Source: Eunapius fragilis
Taxonomy: Eukaryota; Porifera; Demospongiae; Spongillida; Spongillidae
Direction: 5' to 3'
DNA: 64,000 nucleotides
NCBI GenBank assembly: GCA_963681505.1
Contig: OY811992.1
Coordinates: forward strand, 2,203,072 to 2,267,071
Position 1 is the first letter of the stretch, and each line of letters starts with the position of its first letter. The notes below the pieces were generated by a model that was not told where the DNA came from, ran no database searches, and saw only the letters and a list, made by a program, of their open reading frames with translations. Shown one piece after another: positions 59,339 to 64,000 of the stretch. A program made the translations under genes and the position numbers.

Positions 59339-59437
59339 CTCACTCACTCACTCACTCACTCACTCACTCACTCACTCACTCACTCACTCACTCACTCACT
59401 CACTCACTCACTTCACTCACTCACTCACTCACTCACA

Positions 59438-59475
<38 letters not shown>
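59339..59475. repeat. (CACT)n followed by (CA)n microsatellite
   Basis: About 23 CACT units with one interruption near 59411, then a GA step and a CA run of ~35 bases. Confidence 0.95.
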
Positions 59476-59478
<3 letters not shown>

Positions 59479-60887
59479 ACCAACTCACCAGTGTCAGATA
59501 CTGAAATTTTGAAGAGGATATTTCAATGTGAATTTTTAATTGGGGGTACTCCTCCCACTGCACTCCAGCTAGGGGGGGGGGGGGGGGGTATGGGGAGCAC
59601 CATTGGGGTCTGTGATGGAGTCCTATTCACCTCACCCACTCATCCTAGTTTCACTCGCTCACTCACCACTCCATCACCGCCTCACTTCACGTACCCACTT
59701 CTGGCCCTGTAGGGTGCTTTGTATTGAGGCTAAAATTACTGCTTCAGTTAGTACTTCGCTCTCAATTGAGACACCATTCATCTGTAGGATAGACTTTATA
59801 ACCTGCCAACATCACCATCATACTGAGTCTTTTCAAGTTGGGGGTCTACTCACTTCTCTCTTCTAGCTCTCAAGAAGTGTCCTCACTCAGTCACCAGATT
59901 GGGCCCAACGCATGTCGCTCTCCTCTATAGTCGTCAGTTTGGGCCACCTTATGTCAGCCTCCTCTCTCCATGCTTCCTCCTGCAGGGCCGAAGAAAGGGA
60001 AGGGGAGGGGTGCGGGCTAATGCTGAGGTCATATTCCATCCATATTCCTCACGGGGGTGCTCTCAGCCTGCACACTGAGCTTTTCACCACATAATCATAT
60101 ATATATATAATTATAATTATATAATAAAATTATATATATATACAAGAACAAAAGAGGGCTAGGTGGTTTCAGGTAAGTGGCTGTGATGCAGTACAGATAC
60201 ACCTTTTGAGGGTGGAGATTATTGTTTAACGATGGATGGGCGGATGATGGGAAACAACGAAATTTACTGTGCTGAGTTGATCAAATAATCAATGGATGTA
60301 ATGTTGATGATGCATGTAATTATATAAGCACTCGGGCATCATTATATTAAACTGCCTAACATTTTTGATAGCTATAATTTATTTCATTTTTGGCGTGTGT
60401 AGGATTAATCTAGCACGCATGCGCAAAAATCATAGCAACGCGAGAGAGGTTTGTATTCCGAGTGGTGATTATCGTGGCTGAGTCCAAATCAATTACATGA
60501 TCAAGACCGCTGGTGGATATCTGAGGTACAGTTTCATTTAACTAATCTTGACATGTCTATGTAGTTAGTGTGCTACTATGTGAACCTACTACCAATCACT
60601 GCCTTAGGGCAGAGGCGTACTCGGAATTTGGGGGTTAATGCATGTGTATTCGCTTGCATTGTATGGCCAGCCTAGTTGTAATCACCCTTTTGTGCTAATT
60701 ACCCTCGATTATCGCATACCAAATGTAAAATGAAAAAAAAGGAGGTAGCCCGGGCCCAACTCCTCGTGGATGACTGCACTACGGCGCATGCGTGGTCCCT
60801 GCTAAACCGCGTTTACCACAACCAGTGTACAATGTAACCATATTAGCACGTGTCATTAGCACATATACATGTACAATCATATAGTAA
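59476..60887. other. Intergenic, no gene recognised
   Basis: This contains a G-run at 59572-59588 and an AT-rich near-palindrome at ~60096-60142. I recognise no coding pattern. Confidence 0.35.
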
Positions 60888-61804
60888 AGGGATTGGAAAC
60901 GAGCCCAATCAACACTAATTAACACCGGCAATCCGCACATTCGGGTATAAATATTTGGTCATGGATTGTGAACAAAATCAGAGATGTATGTATGATCTCT
61001 GACAAAATATAGATGACGGCAAGACTCCTATGTGTACGGCTATCAAGTCGTAATACATCGTTCTTTACAGTGTACGATGTATGAAAGTAGGAGGGGAACC
61101 AATCAATTGCGCAATTAATGAAAACACTTAGAAATTCATATGAATTTTCCCATAATAGTTGTACAAACAAAAACGAGAGTGTAAAAATCTATGCTCTATC
61201 AGGGAATGGTTTTGTATTATTTTTAGCAATCGACCTAATGATTCTATAGCCGCAAGTTTCAATGGGTGTCGAAAACTGTATTTTACATTAGTCGCGCTGT
61301 ACCTTATTTAAAAACATCACAAAAACTACATGTTGCAGTGTATAAACATGACCACTATCTCTTTTACTTAAAAAAGGCACAAAAAGTAATCCACTAGGCC
61401 GAAACACCCGTCCCCTTTACACACTCCCCCCTTCCCCTTCAACACTCTTCCCTCCCTTTACGCAGCTAGCTCCCTCCCTTCACACACTCCTCCTCCCCTT
61501 CACACACTCCTCCCTCTATCACTCACTTCTTTCCTCCCAACTCACTATTCTTCCATCAAAAACTGATGAGACACTCAGATCACGAAAAATACCATATCTT
61601 CCCTTCTGTACATTGTGTAACAAAAATACAAACGTTTCCGAAAACCTACTCACAGCAAGGAATCCGCATCTGTAACTGGTTTCAACACAGCTAAAAAATA
61701 CCAAAGGGGAGGATAGCTAGACACTCAATCAACACTCAATTAGTAAGTGGGAGATTCCATGAAGTATAGGCGTCTATGGCTCACGTGCGCCGTTTCCAAT
61801 CCCT
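60888..61804. mobile_element. 0.9-kb element with AGGGATTGGAAACG ends
   Basis: AGGGATTGGAAACG at 60888-60901 is repeated inverted at 61791-61804. The interior has no recognisable transposase and includes C/T-rich imperfect repeats (CACACTCCTCCCTC). A direct repeat (TACAATGTAACC with TAGCACGTGT) lies outside both ends, near 60827 and 61821. Confidence 0.6.
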
Positions 61805-61929
61805 CTATTATAATATCTATGGTACAATGTAACCTCAAAGCGTTAGCACGTGTAATGCATTCCTTCTAATTTTTGTATACCATACTTATTGTGGCCTGTT
61901 GGGCACTAGGGAAGGCAATACTACAAATG

Positions 61930-64000
61930 AGTTTAGCCATCTCATCTATAATAGCCAGCATAAGTTTAACATTGATTATGATCACCTTCACTCATATTGT
62001 AGCTTTAGATAGTCAAATTGTTTTTTATTTATTTATGGCTTTGACTTAACTGTGCACATTGCTTGAAATACATACTCTAGCTGGTTGCCAACCTTCCGAG
62101 AGGCCAAAGTTTTTTTTAACCTGACTGAACGCGTTGTTTGCCTCAAAGAGAACATTTTACAACCTTTACAGGCATCTCCTGTGGCCAGCACCATAACTGC
62201 CTTGGACTTAGTTGTGTGCATTGAGGCTTTATCCAATATTATTGGTTTCTCTGATTTTCTTCTTTCCTTGGTCAACCTAGTCTACAGTTGGCAGGTGTAA
62301 CACTTGTAATGTGGTTATTTTCTGTGTCACACTGATCACATACTGCAATTTTATGCTTTGACGAACATGCAGATGGCAAATATGCCAGTTGTTTCGAAGC
62401 ACTTCTTCCAAGACTAAAAATCAGTTAAAGTATCTCCATAGTTCACGTGGGAGGCAAAATAACTGCAAATGAGTTTCGCTGACAAGTATTATCTGTTGTT
62501 GCTTCAAAGATGCACCAAAAGAAATCCAAACCTGCTCTAAAATGGGAAATGTAATGGTCGCAGCAGCAATGCTTTGGACCGATAAAGTTAAAACCTTGTG
62601 GCTGTCATATCCAGTAACTGGTTTTTTCCAACTAACTTTCACACAATGTTGGGTTTGACAAAAAAGTGATTCATGTTCCAGTGGTAAAATATATTACAAA
62701 CTCTTCAAAGACACTTCCTCCTCCACACCTTTCATATTGTGTAATTCAGAACCACTTCCCACAGGTCTTTGCATTTTGCCATCATTCATTTCAAGCTTCA
62801 AATAAATTTGCTTATCAGCATCCAAATTTTTTTCCACAACTCTACTGCAACTCTCTTGTTCATTCAGTGAATAGTTCTTTGTTGTCTTTGCTTGGGAATT
62901 GGCCGAACTGCATATGACAAAGGTTCTTTAATGATATCACCCCCTCTAGCTTTGTGTTACTTACTTGTAAGTGGGTTGACATAGGCGGATCCAGGATTTT
63001 CGGCTAGGTGGTGCACATGAATATTAATGAAGGGTGGGGCATGGTAAATTATAAGCGCAATAACCGTAGCGCTCATACGGTATCGTGTATCCCCGCTCAT
63101 ACGGTAACGTGTATACAGACAATTGGCTGAAGCAACTTAAAATGCTACTTTGAAGTTTCATAACACGTGCCACCGAGGATGTGAACATAGAAATGAAATT
63201 CAATAAAGTACATAGTTAATGAATTAATTATTCACTGGAACTTGGAGGGGGTGCCCGGGCACCCTAGGCACCCCCCCCCCCCCTGGATCCGCCTATGGTT
63301 GGCATGTAATACTAAGACAGACTTAGAAACTTACGAAGCCACCCACACACCCATATGATTGTGTTATGAATTTGAAAATTTTCACTTTGATTATGTTGTA
63401 AACAAAAGCTTCTGAAAGTGTATTTGTATGGACTGTTTGATACTCAGTGATGTACCAGGTACTGAATCTATGAATGTAGGAACAATCTCTGGCAATATGG
63501 TATCCTTATGCTGCATTGGCCTATATATGAACCAATTCATGCCTATAAGACCAGTGTACCCCTGTATGATCAAGGTTGTTAAGAATCCCATCCAACGTCA
63601 TTTCTTTGCTAACTGGTTCTTAGTTGCAACAACCCTGATATGGATGCAGTTTTCTCCATGAAGCAAGCATCTAGCTATTTTCTTCTTCCTCAGTAGAGAA
63701 AAGTGTTGTTTCAGTTTGAGGATTCGATTTATCAAGTGGAGCAAATCTACTGGTACTCTCTTCATCCAAATCTAGGTGTATTCCTACAATGCACTTGCTC
63801 TTTTTTTTTCGTGGTAGTGTCATTGCATGGGAAAGCAATTTTCTATTGATTGATCAGAGCAAGGGCAAGCACAATGAATCTAAGTTTATTCAGATATTTG
63901 AGTTTTGCACGATTCATGTTACACATTCCAGTTTTCACAACACTGTTCGCACGTGGCATTAGCAGCATCTTTATCTTCCATTTCTTTAAAATGGGCAATG
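61930..64000 (-). other. Coding-like debris on minus strand, unidentified
   Basis: Several minus-strand tracts read like protein but are broken by stops and frameshifts: about 62033-62275 (DACKGCKMFSLRQTTRSVR), ~62300-62400 (CDQCDTENNHITS), 62421-62642 (VSWKKPVTGYDSHKVL), ~62690-62920 (an acidic/basic stretch including NLDADKQIYLKLEMNDG) and ~63930-63995 (EDKDAANATCEQCCENW). The CxxC pairs suggest a zinc-binding protein. It may be a decayed transposon gene or a multi-exon gene continuing out of the window. I cannot name it. Confidence 0.3.
62980..63297. mobile_element. MITE, GGCGGATCCAGG family, copy 2
   Basis: CATAGGCGGATCCAGG at the left and CCTGGATCCGCCTATG at the right form perfect inverted ends, the same family as 26648-26920 though the interiors differ. 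A C-run lies near the right end. Non-coding. Confidence 0.75.

Overview
The window comes from a eukaryote, almost certainly an invertebrate animal. The genes are split by GT-AG introns. They encode a lysosomal beta-mannosidase whose 27 exons I could join without a frame break, a RING/B-box/SPRY/ZZ protein, an Ig-type membrane protein, a multi-dsRBM protein, dihydrodiol dehydrogenase, a GMC oxidoreductase and a CBM21 glycogen-targeting protein. Small foldback transposons, CA/GT microsatellites and remnants of non-LTR retrotransposons fill the spaces. A sponge would fit the mix, but that is inference. All exon joins below were made by hand from splice signals and reading phase; each gene sums to a whole number of codons.

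Layout: 1-1706 is a nested foldback repeat. 3073-6650 (+) is a five-exon gene with three clear dsRNA-binding motifs and one weak one. 7398-7693 is a retrotransposon remnant. 8019-13525 (+) is a five-exon gene for a signal-peptide/Ig/Ig/TM protein; its introns hold a duplicated piece of its own exon 2 and a broken copy of the dsRBM gene's first exon. 15670-16860 is a second retrotransposon remnant. 17624-29126 (+) is a twelve-exon gene: RING, B-box, three tandem exons each coding two SPRY domains, then four ZZ zinc fingers. 29828-32114 (-) is a two-exon GMC-type oxidoreductase facing it tail to tail. 33.2-36.8 kb holds three foldback elements, one carrying inverted pieces of a RecQ-like helicase. 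37333-38340 (+) is an intronless dihydrodiol dehydrogenase. 38.5-45.5 kb is a large palindrome carrying two head-to-head copies of an eleven-exon CBM21 (PPP1R3-like) gene. 46252-58750 (-) is beta-mannosidase, its introns full of minisatellites and with a CLEAR-like box just upstream. 59-64 kb is mostly repeats, with some coding-like debris on the minus strand.

The genes do not form one pathway. Two loose themes are visible. The dsRNA-binding, Ig-receptor and RING/B-box/SPRY genes lie within 27 kb and all resemble innate-recognition families. The CBM21 pair, the oxidoreductases and beta-mannosidase are carbohydrate or redox metabolism. The most unusual items are the RING/B-box/6xSPRY/4xZZ architecture and the palindromic CBM21 gene pair, whose arms look identical for about 2.9 kb.
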